The notes under the pieces: model-generated
What the model saw: the letters and a program-made list of their open reading frames with translations, nothing else
Database searches by the model: none
What the model was told of the DNA's origin: nothing
NCBI GenBank assembly: GCA_016715905.1
Contig: JADJXI010000004.1
Location: 186,001-250,000, forward strand
DNA: 64,000 bases
From: Sphingobacteriaceae bacterium
Lineage (GTDB): Bacteria; Bacteroidota; Bacteroidia; B-17B0; Aurantibacillaceae
Direction of reading: 5' to 3'
In this document: positions 1 to 7,885 of the stretch, in pieces
Position numbering within the stretch: the stretch's first letter is position 1
Layout of the letters: each line of letters starts with the position of its first letter
Position numbers and translations under genes: made by a program

Positions 1-111
1 TTGCCGCAAATTTATTATATTGATAATAGTATAGTGGTAAAGAAAGTGGACTATTATGAGCTCAATCAATATAAAATTGAGGATTGGGTGAATAAGGGTA
101 TTTTGAAATAG
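1..111 (+). CDS. C-terminal end of a thioredoxin-like protein (partial)
   Basis: Only the last 36 codons and the TAG stop lie in the window; the gene starts upstream. The visible peptide begins LPQIYYIDNSIVVKK and ends EDWVNKGILK. A Pro followed by two short beta-strand-like stretches and a final amphipathic helix is what the end of a thioredoxin fold (cis-Pro, beta4, beta5, alpha4) looks like, so a TlpA or thioredoxin-like protein is my best guess. The CxxC region would lie outside the window, so this cannot be confirmed. It could be another small alpha/beta protein. Confidence 0.45.
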   Translation: MPQIYYIDNSIVVKKVDYYELNQYKIEDWVNKGILK

Positions 112-330
112 CGAGTTTAAATCATTAATTCATTTAAATTCTCTTTGCATCAAGTCAAAAAGCGCCTAAATAATTTGCTTTATCAAAAAATTGTTTTAAT
201 TTCGTTATACATTGGTCATTTGCTATAAGTACTATGCATAAAATTAAATCCTTCTTTTTAAAAAGGAATAAAATGCTTTTACTTTTTTTAAGTTTGAATT
301 GGGAATTAAAAAAAATTCTAATAACTTAAA
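112..330 (+). pseudogene. Decayed copy of the short ORF found intact at 1357-1491
   Basis: This AT-rich stretch has no intact gene. From about 291 to 334 it closely matches 1447-1491: both contain TTGGG-ATTAAAAAAAA-TCTAAT and both end in an AAATGA stop/start overlap. In the matching frame the end reads LGIKKNSNNLK-stop, against LGIKKKSNYSK-stop at 1357-1491. A hydrophobic start (MLLLFLSLN, from 273) sits in a different frame, so the copy appears to have lost an internal segment and its frame. It is best read as a duplicated and broken copy of the segment that precedes each lipoprotein gene. Bases 112-270 hold nothing else I can identify. Confidence 0.4.
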
Positions 331-387
331 ATGAATTTAGAGATTAGTGATCTGAAGCAAAAAATTAAGAACAAAAAGGAAAAATGA
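331..387 (+). CDS. Possible 18-residue leader ORF coupled to the next lipoprotein gene
   Basis: An ATG at 331 overlaps the stop of the decayed ORF before it (ATGA), and its TGA at 385-387 overlaps the ATG of the lipoprotein gene at 384 (ATGA). The peptide is MNLEISDLKQKIKNKKEK, charged and with no recognisable domain. It may simply be the read-through tail of the broken copy. Ribosomes finishing here could restart at 384, which would make it a coupling ORF. No function is claimed. Confidence 0.25.
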   Translation: MNLEISDLKQKIKNKKEK

Positions 388-860
388 AGCCTATTATATC
401 AATATTAACTATGTTGTTAATGTTGTTTTTATCCTGTGCAAAAAGTGATGTAGAGCAACAAAGAGCAGATGATTCCATTAACCAATTGCTCGAAAATGGT
501 GGTAAATGGCTAATCGTTAAATACAAAGTAAATGACGCTGACTGCACGCAGTATATTACAAATAAATATGCAGATAGTATCCCTCTTTCAAAGGTGTATT
601 TTAGGGCCACACTTACAGATGAAAATCTGGAAATAAGAAATGGAACCCGGATTTTTTACTCTAAATACAAAAACCAACAAATTTCAGTAGTACATTCAGA
701 AGAAAAATGTGATTGCATAGGCAACGGCTGCCTTCAATTAGTTTTTATGCCGGAATCAATATCAAGCAATTGGGTTGTGGAATCTTTAAATAAAACAGAG
801 TTGAGAATTAATTGTTCATTAAAAAGAAAATACGAAATGGTTTTAAAGCCTGCATTATGA
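384..860 (+). CDS. Small lipoprotein, member 1 of a three-gene tandem family
   Basis: A 158-residue protein with a lipoprotein signal peptide: a hydrophobic stretch followed by LFLSC, the lipidated Cys at about residue 18. The mature part begins charged and then carries GKWLIVKYKVNDADCTQY. That segment lines up with GRWYITKILYDGNDITYLY in the protein at 1488 and, more weakly, with LKGTWNIKDYTF in the one at 857. Near the end all three have a W-x-V/I...L...L-x-I pattern (here SNWVVESLNKTELRI). I infer a lipocalin-like or similar beta-rich periplasmic or outer-membrane-anchored fold; the function is unknown. Extra Cys residues (CDCIGNGC) may form disulfides. Its TGA overlaps the ATG of the next gene, indicating translational coupling. 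Confidence 0.75.
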   Translation: MKPIISILTMLLMLFLSCAKSDVEQQRADDSINQLLENGGKWLIVKYKVNDADCTQYITNKYADSIPLSKVYFRATLTDENLEIRNGTRIFYSKYKNQQISVVHSEEKCDCIGNGCLQLVFMPESISSNWVVESLNKTELRINCSLKRKYEMVLKPAL

Positions 861-1360
861 GTTGCCGCTCAATTATATCAATTGTGCTTATCCTGTTTTT
901 AGGGTCTTCTTGCAAAAAGCAAACTAAATACGAGGAGGATCCTAAAAAATCAAGGAAGTCACCTAAGTTGAGGTTGAAAGGGACTTGGAATATTAAAGAT
1001 TATACTTTTAATTGTGTTTCTATCGTACCACAGTTAAATGCATTAAGTTCAAATAGTAACTTGAGTGATATTTCTATACAATATGGTGAAAATTCGGAAA
1101 AACAATGGTATACATATATTTATGTCTCAAATAAATTATTGTATCACTCATATGATCTTTTTAATGATGATACTCAGTTTTATTTTGACCCAAATAGAGT
1201 TTACGATTCCTTATGCAATAAATGGTTTTTTACACCATTTCGTTTAGTTAAAAATGTGGGTTCTAATTGGAAAGTGTTCAAGTTGTATGAAAATGATCTT
1301 AATATAGTCTTGAACACAGATACGGGTGAATATAAAATATTTTTAAAAAACAGTAAATGA
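857..1360 (+). CDS. Small lipoprotein, member 2 of the tandem family
   Basis: A 167-residue lipoprotein. I chose the ATG at 857 because it overlaps the previous stop (ATGA) and gives a clean signal peptide ending FLGSSC, with the lipid-modified Cys followed by KKQ. An in-frame ATG at 812 would add 15 charged residues before the signal and is unlikely. After the Cys the sequence EEDPKKSRKSPKLRLKGTW matches the PEDKFISLRTPKARLESGRW region of the third member, so the two are paralogues. The rest is polar, rich in Tyr, Asn and Asp, with no enzymatic motif. The stop overlaps the start of a 44-residue ORF at 1357. Function unknown. Confidence 0.75.
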   Translation: MSCRSIISIVLILFLGSSCKKQTKYEEDPKKSRKSPKLRLKGTWNIKDYTFNCVSIVPQLNALSSNSNLSDISIQYGENSEKQWYTYIYVSNKLLYHSYDLFNDDTQFYFDPNRVYDSLCNKWFFTPFRLVKNVGSNWKVFKLYENDLNIVLNTDTGEYKIFLKNSK

Positions 1361-1491
1361 TAATTCTTAAATTAAATTTTTTTGTGTCTCGTGTTCAAAT
1401 AACATTACTTTTCTGTTTTTGTGTATTGAATTCTATTGGGCAAAATGAATTAAAATTGGGGATTAAAAAAAAATCTAATTACTCAAAATGA
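1357..1491 (+). CDS. 44-residue secreted peptide ORF coupled on both sides
   Basis: The ATG at 1357 overlaps the preceding stop (ATGA), and its own TGA at 1489-1491 overlaps the ATG of the next lipoprotein gene at 1488 (ATGA). The peptide has a hydrophobic N-terminus (ITLLFCFCVLNSIGQ) that resembles a type I signal peptide with cleavage after GQ, and a short basic tail NELKLGIKKKSNYSK. The 3' half is duplicated at about 291-334. It could be a genuine small secreted or leader peptide. It could also be an internal-deletion remnant of a longer secreted protein, keeping only head and tail. The sequence cannot decide between these. Confidence 0.45.
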   Translation: MIILKLNFFVSRVQITLLFCFCVLNSIGQNELKLGIKKKSNYSK

Positions 1492-2021
1492 AAATTAGAA
1501 TTATAATATCACTTACTTTTTTATTATTTATTTTAGGGGACTGTAAAAAATACCCTGAAGATAAGTTCATTTCATTAAGAACTCCAAAAGCAAGATTGGA
1601 ATCAGGTAGATGGTACATTACCAAAATTCTATATGATGGAAATGACATAACCTATCTATACAATGATTCTATTGCACCACGCAAATGCGATGATATCACT
1701 TTCCTCTTCGATTTTTGTGTTGAAAAAGCTGAACACGACCCATATAGATTAGTTTATTTAGGATTAAAAACGCCTACTACAGGAAATAAAGCAAGTGACA
1801 TCGCAATTTGGAATATTTCAATTTCAAAAGATAAAGAAAGGTTATCTTTTACTTATGGTAATGTATATAATAAGATAACAGACTCACTAACACATTATAA
1901 GTTATTTAAATTAATGCATGGAATTTGGAATATTGACAACTTATTCTCAAAATCTCTTAAAATTAGTAAGCTAGATGCACTAAACAACTCAAGAAAGCAT
2001 GAAATATACTTCAAAAAATAA
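1488..2021 (+). CDS. Small lipoprotein, member 3 of the tandem family
   Basis: A 177-residue lipoprotein whose signal peptide ends FILGDC, followed by KKYPEDK. The Asp just before the Cys is unusual for a lipobox, where Ala, Gly or Ser is normal, but the Cys-Lys-Lys start of the mature chain is shared with member 2. The body has the family features: SLRTPKARLESGRWYITK, then NDITYLYNDS, a central strand-rich part, and HGIWNIDNLFSKSLKIS near the end. Bacteroidota genomes carry many such small lipoproteins, often in tandem copies, and none of the motifs indicates an enzyme. The end overlaps the next ORF by 23 bases. Confidence 0.7.
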   Translation: MKIRIIISLTFLLFILGDCKKYPEDKFISLRTPKARLESGRWYITKILYDGNDITYLYNDSIAPRKCDDITFLFDFCVEKAEHDPYRLVYLGLKTPTTGNKASDIAIWNISISKDKERLSFTYGNVYNKITDSLTHYKLFKLMHGIWNIDNLFSKSLKISKLDALNNSRKHEIYFKK

Positions 2022-2211
2022 GTTAATAGTTCTTTTTATTTTATTTTTTAAGTTGTTAATATCTCAACAAGATATCGATTTACACAAAAAATATTGGTAT
2101 TATAAAAACCGATTAAACAATGATTTTTTAAAAGTTGGATTGAAGTCTGGTGAAAGTATCCCTTTTGGACAAAGAGGATTTAATGAAACCATTTTTGACG
2201 GATATGCTTAA
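1999..2211 (+). pseudogene. N-terminal fragment of a larger secreted protein
   Basis: This 70-codon ORF has a signal peptide (KLIVLFILFFKLLISQ) and a mature start QDIDLHKKYWYYKNRLNNDF followed by LKVGLKSGESIPFGQRG. From memory this resembles the beginning of a group of several-hundred-residue secreted proteins common in Bacteroidota, which start with a YWYYR.RL..DF-type segment and a SIP motif. Here the frame stops after about 50 mature residues, and no continuation is visible in the 67 bases before the convergent tamB gene. I therefore call it a truncated remnant. A real short secreted protein is the alternative. Confidence 0.45.
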
Positions 2212-2278
2212 TTTCAAACCAAAGTGTACTGATTTAATACAAAAGAATAGAGACATTTTCTTTTTACTATTTGATTAA

Positions 2279-5200
2279 TCAATTCGCATCCGGTTTTGTT
2301 TTTTCTTTTCCTTTTATTTTTTTGAGGTATCGGGAGAAAAGTTCATTAAAAGATTCAAATTCTTCCCGGTAAAATAAGCCAATGCCTTGGGTGTACGGTC
2401 CGCCCGTTGTTGTAATTTGGGTATTATCATTACTTCGGTTAAATCCTTTCACTCGATAACGTCCGTCATCAGTCAGTTTGTATTCAATATTTACGTCTAT
2501 GATACCACTGGAGTTTCGGTTTGTTTGATTGTTGTTAACCCCAAAATTACCATCAATAGAAACTTTATTATTAAATAATTGTTTACTTAAAGCTAAATCA
2601 ACGGCTTCGCTGTTATTATCGGAGCCTGGTCGATAATTGAGTCCTAAATTTAAATCGTCCATGCCGGTTAAATTCCCTACATAATTATTTAAAAAGGAAC
2701 TAACCTGGTTACTCAGTAATTCACTTCCGGTATTGGCCGCAGCGCCACCGGCTGATACACCGCCACCGTTAGCATTGTAAATTTGGGGAGTCACAAATGT
2801 TCGGAATAATAAAAAAGAAAATACCTGCCGGTTCAATTCCATTTCATCGCTCAATAAATTATTTATTCTTGCTTTGGCAGTAGCATCAATTGTAGGGAAA
2901 TTCAACATAAATTTAATATTGGGAGAAAATAATTTTTCGCTTATTTTCAATTTGCAATCTACCGGTACTCTGCTTTTATACATCCCGCTGGTATCGTTTA
3001 ACAATGCAGCCACGGAGGCGCGTTGTCGGTAACTGGTTATAATGTCTATCTCCGCGCCAAGTGGATCTCCGCTCCAGGAAATACTGCTTCCGGCATCAAT
3101 ATCAAATTTTTTATTAATTACATTTTCTAAAGTAAAACGGTAATCACCATCCGTCATAATATAATCTCCCAGCATTTCAAATTTACCCAAGGTGTTTATT
3201 TTTAATGTTAAATCGCCCATGCCTTGTACATTTAAAATATCACCGGTTCTTTTATCTAAAATTATTTGTGCCTGCAAATCGGGTGTAATATTTAATTGCA
3301 TATCTAAATTAAACCCGGTGAGTAATTCGTCTTTTTTGGTTTTAACAGAATCTTTTCTCACAAAATGTATAAAATCACTTTCTTCCACTTCAGCGGGACC
3401 ATCCAGAGGCATAAAAAATTTGGAGTTTTTATTGGTTGTATCTCTTACCTGCATGTGTAAATCGGTTAAGAATCCCCAAATACCGATATTCCCACTTCCG
3501 TACATTTTACCGTAATAAGTTTTATTTTCTTTTTCAGTGGTATTTAATACCATCATGTTTCTATATGTAACGTCATAGTCCAACTGCATTCTGTTAAAGT
3601 TTGAATGAAATATATTTCCGTTTATTGTACCTTGTGCTACTGATTTTGAACCCTTTTCTTTCATCCGGAGTTCACTAAATCTGATTTGATCGGGCATTAT
3701 ATCTATTTCTCCGGTGATGTTATACGTTACATTGGTGTAATCAATTTTTATTTCACTGCTATACAATTTTAATTTTCCGTCAATCATCACATTTTTCGCG
3801 CTACCATGAATTTTACCTCCACCTACTACTAAAGCATTATTAATGGTCATAATTCCTTCCAACATGGGGTTTAATAATTTTAAATTCGCCGGAGAAGCTT
3901 TAAAATCTATATCAATGGTTTCATCGCGATCATCCATGTAATAAAAACCGTTAAAGGAAATATTTTTGGTTTCGTACCCAAATATGTCCGGTATGCCCAA
4001 TGAAGTGTAACCATTTAATTCAATATTTTTTTGTTGTGCGTTGTATTTAGTTTTGAGCACCATTTGACCCAAGAAATTTTTATTTACATCTAATTTTGCA
4101 AATTCAAGATCGCTACCAAATGCAAATCCATCAGCGTTGTAAAGAGAAAGGTTCCCGCTCATGTCACCTTTTAGGTTGAGTCCAATTGACTGAAGTAAGG
4201 GATTAAATTGTTCTAAGGCTACATTTTTGGAAGTCATAACCAAACTATCGGAAGTATTTTTAGCTAAAGCTCCGACCAACGAAATACTTTGCTGATTATT
4301 TATAAAGGTTAAGGGATTAACCATTAAACGAGAAACTGTATCTAAAGTAATTGGACTGGTTTGGGTTAAATTCCAGGTACTGTCTTTTGCGGTTATAAAA
4401 AACTTCTCCAAATTAAAACTGGTAAGTTCTTTTTCAAAAAACACTTTTCCGAATATTTTACCTGCATTTTTGGGTGTTAATTTATTATCCCATTCAAAAT
4501 TAAATTTAGTTTCTTTATCCTGCGACACAAAATAGCTGAAATAGTTTTCGAGTTTTACGCTATCCGTTAATTCTATGTCGGTGGCTTTGATTACAATATT
4601 TATTTTATTGTTTTTCGAAAAAGATTCAATTTTACTGTTATTAAAAGCAATATTACCCACTTGTACGGAATCGGAATTTAAGTTGATGTTGAATAAGTTT
4701 TTGGTAATATCAAAATCTCCTTTAATAATTGTATTCGGACTAATCATTAAACTTTTCACTACTAATTCTTTTATGGTTTCAAATTTTTTAACCTTGATTG
4801 TGAAGGTAAATGCGTCGGTACACAGCTGTTTTGGGTTTTGTTTTTTGATAAATGCAGGATAATATGAACTTAAAAAGTGATTAAAAGCTAGTGGCAAGTT
4901 GCTCAAATTAAATTTGCCTTGCATGTCGTAGTTAAAATAATTGGAAGTTAATTTTATCTTTTTTTCGGAGAATTCCTGCTCCAGGTTGAGGTCAAAGGTG
5001 CTGAGTTTAAATTCTTTTTCCGGATTAGTAAAAATCGTGTTATCCAGGTTTATATTGCCGGTTAAGTTATCCAGGTTATCACCTTTTAAAACAATTAAAA
5101 TTTGAGACGAAATTATTGCTTTTTCGGTAGAGAAGTGAAGTTCTTTTAAATTAACATGATTAAGAGTTGAAATAAAATCCATTTCAGGTATTTTATTTTT

Positions 5201-6754
5201 AAAATTCACGGTTCCGTCAAAAGTAAAGTCTGCATTTGGGTCCTTGCTAGTAAGCTCTCCATTAAAAACTTTTTCCTTGAATAAACCGGTAATATCAATG
5301 TTTTTATATCCGTATTTATTATAATTGATATTTGCGATATGACCGGTAATGCTTGTGTTGATGGCGTTCATAGAGAGTCCCTTGCCTTTGATGTGTCCGT
5401 TAAATGTCAATCCATTTATTCCTTTCAATTTACCCAGTGCACCCGCATCAAAATTTACTGTTTCTACAAAGCCGTCGTATTGCGTATCATCAGCTTCATC
5501 ACCAACGGTAATTCGCACATCCGTTTTTATTTTACCTTGCGCAGTACTAATTATACCTTTGGCGGCAAAGTCGCTCAAAAATCCATCAAATCTACCTTGA
5601 TAAGAAATGAGGCCCATAGTTTGAACAATTTCGGGTAATTCCATTTTTTTGCCTTCATTAAATGGATACATGGGAATATTTTTTAAATCTTCATAACTTG
5701 TACTTAATCTTTTGGCATTTAAACTTAAAAATCCGGTGGTTAGTTTTGGTATACCGGTTAAAACTAAATCACCATTAAATCTTGTATTACTACCATAGGC
5801 CAAATTAAAATCCTTTAAATTTAAGTCAGTGATATAACCTTTTATTTTTCCGTCCAGATAAACGCTCTCATTTAGGCCATTTAAAGCTGAAGTAAAAAAG
5901 GCAATATCTCCAAAATTGCAAATCGATTTTTCCAATTGGCAATCCATCCGGATTCTATTCATGAAATCGGAATAATCTTCCCAATCGGTGTATTTGAAAA
6001 TTATTTTCCCTTTGATTAGGGAATGATTGGTTTGTAAGGTTAATCGTTTTAAACTTAAGTTTTTAAAACTGACTTGCGCATTGGTTGTTAAGTTAATTAG
6101 TTTAAATCCACTTTGTTCTTCGGTTTTTAAATTTCGAATGTCGGCTCCGAAGGACTCGTCGCCAATTTTTATATTACTAATTTTACCTGATGTATTTTTA
6201 AAGGATAGAAAATCGAAATTTAAATTGCGTGTAACGGCATTCGAATAATTTTCATTTTTTAAAATAAAAGAAACATTCTCTAAAAATAATTCTCCCGGGT
6301 TTACCTCCCATTTTTTTCCGCTACTGGTATCAATTCCGGAATCTCCGCTAAAGTAATCAGCCAAATACTGAAAGTTAAAAGTGGAATCGTTTTTGTATTG
6401 AATTATTTTTGTTACTGAATTTTTCAAGTAAATTTTATCAATAGTGAGCTCCTTATTTTTATAGTTTAATTTCTTTACATAAAGGTCAATATCCCCGCCA
6501 AAGAGGGTGTCGCTTTTTTGATCTTTTACCAAAACACCTTTAAGAATAAATTTTTTAAAAAAATCCAGTTCAATCTTATCAATTTTAAGCGTAGCATTTA
6601 GCTCTGAACTTAAGTAAGTACTCACTTTTTTACCTAACCAGGTTTGAAAGGTGTGTGATTGTATGGCAAAATATCCGATAATGGCCAATAAGATTGTGGC
6701 AGAAAAGAAAACAACAACAGTTTTAAATAATATTCTTGTAATTTTACGCAACAT
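2279..6754 (-). CDS. tamB: TamB-like translocation and assembly module protein
   Basis: A 1491-residue protein with one N-terminal membrane helix (about residues 12-34, VVVFFSATILLAIIGYFAI). An AsmA-like start follows (LNATLKIDKIELDFFKKFILKGVLVKD), then a very long beta-rich region and a C-terminal DUF490/TamB domain with glycine and asparagine rich strands (LSKQLFNNKVSIDGNFGV, ending in YREEFESFNELFSRYLKK). TamB proteins span the periplasm as a lipid-lined beta-groove and are implicated in phospholipid transport and outer-membrane protein assembly. The length is typical of Bacteroidota versions. It is divergent from tsaD with 49 bases between the start codons. The gene looks intact. Confidence 0.9.
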   Translation of the reverse strand: MLRKITRILFKTVVVFFSATILLAIIGYFAIQSHTFQTWLGKKVSTYLSSELNATLKIDKIELDFFKKFILKGVLVKDQKSDTLFGGDIDLYVKKLNYKNKELTIDKIYLKNSVTKIIQYKNDSTFNFQYLADYFSGDSGIDTSSGKKWEVNPGELFLENVSFILKNENYSNAVTRNLNFDFLSFKNTSGKISNIKIGDESFGADIRNLKTEEQSGFKLINLTTNAQVSFKNLSLKRLTLQTNHSLIKGKIIFKYTDWEDYSDFMNRIRMDCQLEKSICNFGDIAFFTSALNGLNESVYLDGKIKGYITDLNLKDFNLAYGSNTRFNGDLVLTGIPKLTTGFLSLNAKRLSTSYEDLKNIPMYPFNEGKKMELPEIVQTMGLISYQGRFDGFLSDFAAKGIISTAQGKIKTDVRITVGDEADDTQYDGFVETVNFDAGALGKLKGINGLTFNGHIKGKGLSMNAINTSITGHIANINYNKYGYKNIDITGLFKEKVFNGELTSKDPNADFTFDGTVNFKNKIPEMDFISTLNHVNLKELHFSTEKAIISSQILIVLKGDNLDNLTGNINLDNTIFTNPEKEFKLSTFDLNLEQEFSEKKIKLTSNYFNYDMQGKFNLSNLPLAFNHFLSSYYPAFIKKQNPKQLCTDAFTFTIKVKKFETIKELVVKSLMISPNTIIKGDFDITKNLFNINLNSDSVQVGNIAFNNSKIESFSKNNKINIVIKATDIELTDSVKLENYFSYFVSQDKETKFNFEWDNKLTPKNAGKIFGKVFFEKELTSFNLEKFFITAKDSTWNLTQTSPITLDTVSRLMVNPLTFINNQQSISLVGALAKNTSDSLVMTSKNVALEQFNPLLQSIGLNLKGDMSGNLSLYNADGFAFGSDLEFAKLDVNKNFLGQMVLKTKYNAQQKNIELNGYTSLGIPDIFGYETKNISFNGFYYMDDRDETIDIDFKASPANLKLLNPMLEGIMTINNALVVGGGKIHGSAKNVMIDGKLKLYSSEIKIDYTNVTYNITGEIDIMPDQIRFSELRMKEKGSKSVAQGTINGNIFHSNFNRMQLDYDVTYRNMMVLNTTEKENKTYYGKMYGSGNIGIWGFLTDLHMQVRDTTNKNSKFFMPLDGPAEVEESDFIHFVRKDSVKTKKDELLTGFNLDMQLNITPDLQAQIILDKRTGDILNVQGMGDLTLKINTLGKFEMLGDYIMTDGDYRFTLENVINKKFDIDAGSSISWSGDPLGAEIDIITSYRQRASVAALLNDTSGMYKSRVPVDCKLKISEKLFSPNIKFMLNFPTIDATAKARINNLLSDEMELNRQVFSFLLFRTFVTPQIYNANGGGVSAGGAAANTGSELLSNQVSSFLNNYVGNLTGMDDLNLGLNYRPGSDNNSEAVDLALSKQLFNNKVSIDGNFGVNNNQTNRNSSGIIDVNIEYKLTDDGRYRVKGFNRSNDNTQITTTGGPYTQGIGLFYREEFESFNELFSRYLKKIKGKEKTKPDAN

Positions 6755-6803
6755 GCCTTAGCTATAAAGGTATGATTTATATTGAATTTGATTCTTTAAA
6801 AAA

Positions 6804-7832
6804 ATGCAAAATAATAGGGTGTATATACTTGCGATAGAGAGTAGTTGTGACGATACATCAGTGGCGGTTTTATGCAACGATGTTGTTTTATCCAACATTG
6901 TTGCAAGCCAAAAAATTCATGAGCAATACGGGGGTGTTGTACCTGAATTAGCCAGCCGAGATCATGAGAAAAACTTAGTTCCCGTGGTAATGGAAGCTTT
7001 AAAAGTTGCTAATATTAAACTGGTTGAAATAAATGCAATTGCTGTTACTTATGGGCCCGGATTGATGGGTAGTTTGCTTGTTGGATTGAGTTTTGCCAAA
7101 TCACTTGCTCTTGCTTTAAACATTCCGCTCATTGCGGTAAATCACATGCAGGCTCATGTATTAGCTCATTTCATTCGTAATCCTGCAGAGCAACAAGCAA
7201 AACTTGATTTCCCTTTTTTGTGTTTAACCGTTTCGGGCGGACACACGCAATTAATAATGGTAAAAGATTATTTTGATTTTAATTTGATAGGAGAAACGAC
7301 AGATGATGCAGTAGGAGAAGCTTTTGACAAAGCTGCAAAAATTTTAGGCTTAGCTTATCCGGGAGGACCGCTGATTGATCGGTTCGCGAAGAATGGAAAC
7401 GCAAATAAATATAGCTTTCCAAAAGCTAAAGTCGGGGGATATGATTTTAGTTTTAGTGGCATTAAAACATCCTTTTTGTATTTTATCAGAGATCAAGTAA
7501 AAGTTGATAATGATTTTGTAGAAAAAAATATAGAAGATATTTGCGCTTCTTATCAAAATCACTTGATCAATACTTTATTAGAGAATACCGCAAAAGCGAT
7601 GGAAGAATATGGTATTCGCACTTTGGCATTGGCAGGCGGAGTTTCCGCTAACTCTTGTCTTCGATCTAAAGTGAATGAATTGTGTGAGTCAAAAAATTGG
7701 AGTGCAAAAATCCCGCCATTTGAATATTGTACGGATAATGCCGCTATGATTGGCATAGCCGCTTATTTTAAATTTCTTAAAAAAGAATTTGAAAATCTTT
7801 CTATAATACCAAATGTAAATATTCATATATAA
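6804..7832 (+). CDS. tsaD: tRNA N6-adenosine threonylcarbamoyltransferase TsaD
   Basis: A 342-residue Kae1/TsaD protein that transfers the threonylcarbamoyl group from TC-AMP to adenosine 37 of ANN-decoding tRNAs, working with TsaB and TsaE in the cytoplasm. The ASKHA-fold motifs are all visible: the N-terminal AIESSCDDTSVAVL, the metal-binding HMQAH with His114 and His118, the nucleotide loop VSGGHTQL, GEAFDKAAKILGL followed by YPGGP, FSGIKTS, and the C-terminal ALAGGVSANSCLR and CTDNAAMIG. Length and motif order match the bacterial family. The ATG at 6804 gives the normal N-terminus. A hairpin after the stop separates it from the convergent protease gene. Confidence 0.97.
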   Translation: MQNNRVYILAIESSCDDTSVAVLCNDVVLSNIVASQKIHEQYGGVVPELASRDHEKNLVPVVMEALKVANIKLVEINAIAVTYGPGLMGSLLVGLSFAKSLALALNIPLIAVNHMQAHVLAHFIRNPAEQQAKLDFPFLCLTVSGGHTQLIMVKDYFDFNLIGETTDDAVGEAFDKAAKILGLAYPGGPLIDRFAKNGNANKYSFPKAKVGGYDFSFSGIKTSFLYFIRDQVKVDNDFVEKNIEDICASYQNHLINTLLENTAKAMEEYGIRTLALAGGVSANSCLRSKVNELCESKNWSAKIPPFEYCTDNAAMIGIAAYFKFLKKEFENLSIIPNVNIHI

Positions 7833-7863
7833 AAAAAACCGCCCAATTCATTGAGCGGTTTTT
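7833..7863. terminator. Rho-independent terminator between tsaD and the S8 protease gene
   Basis: The sequence AAAAACCGC, a loop around ATTCAT, and GCGGTTTTT form a stem with A-runs on one side and T-runs on the other. It can therefore terminate transcription in both directions. It starts directly after the tsaD stop codon. Confidence 0.8.
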
Positions 7864-7885
7864 AAATTTGAATGCTATTTCTTTC

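Noticed and set aside
5339..5638. Open frames of 80-100 codons on the plus strand inside tamB
   Set aside because: They are shadows of the tamB coding strand, with low-complexity and Cys/Phe-rich products and no start context.
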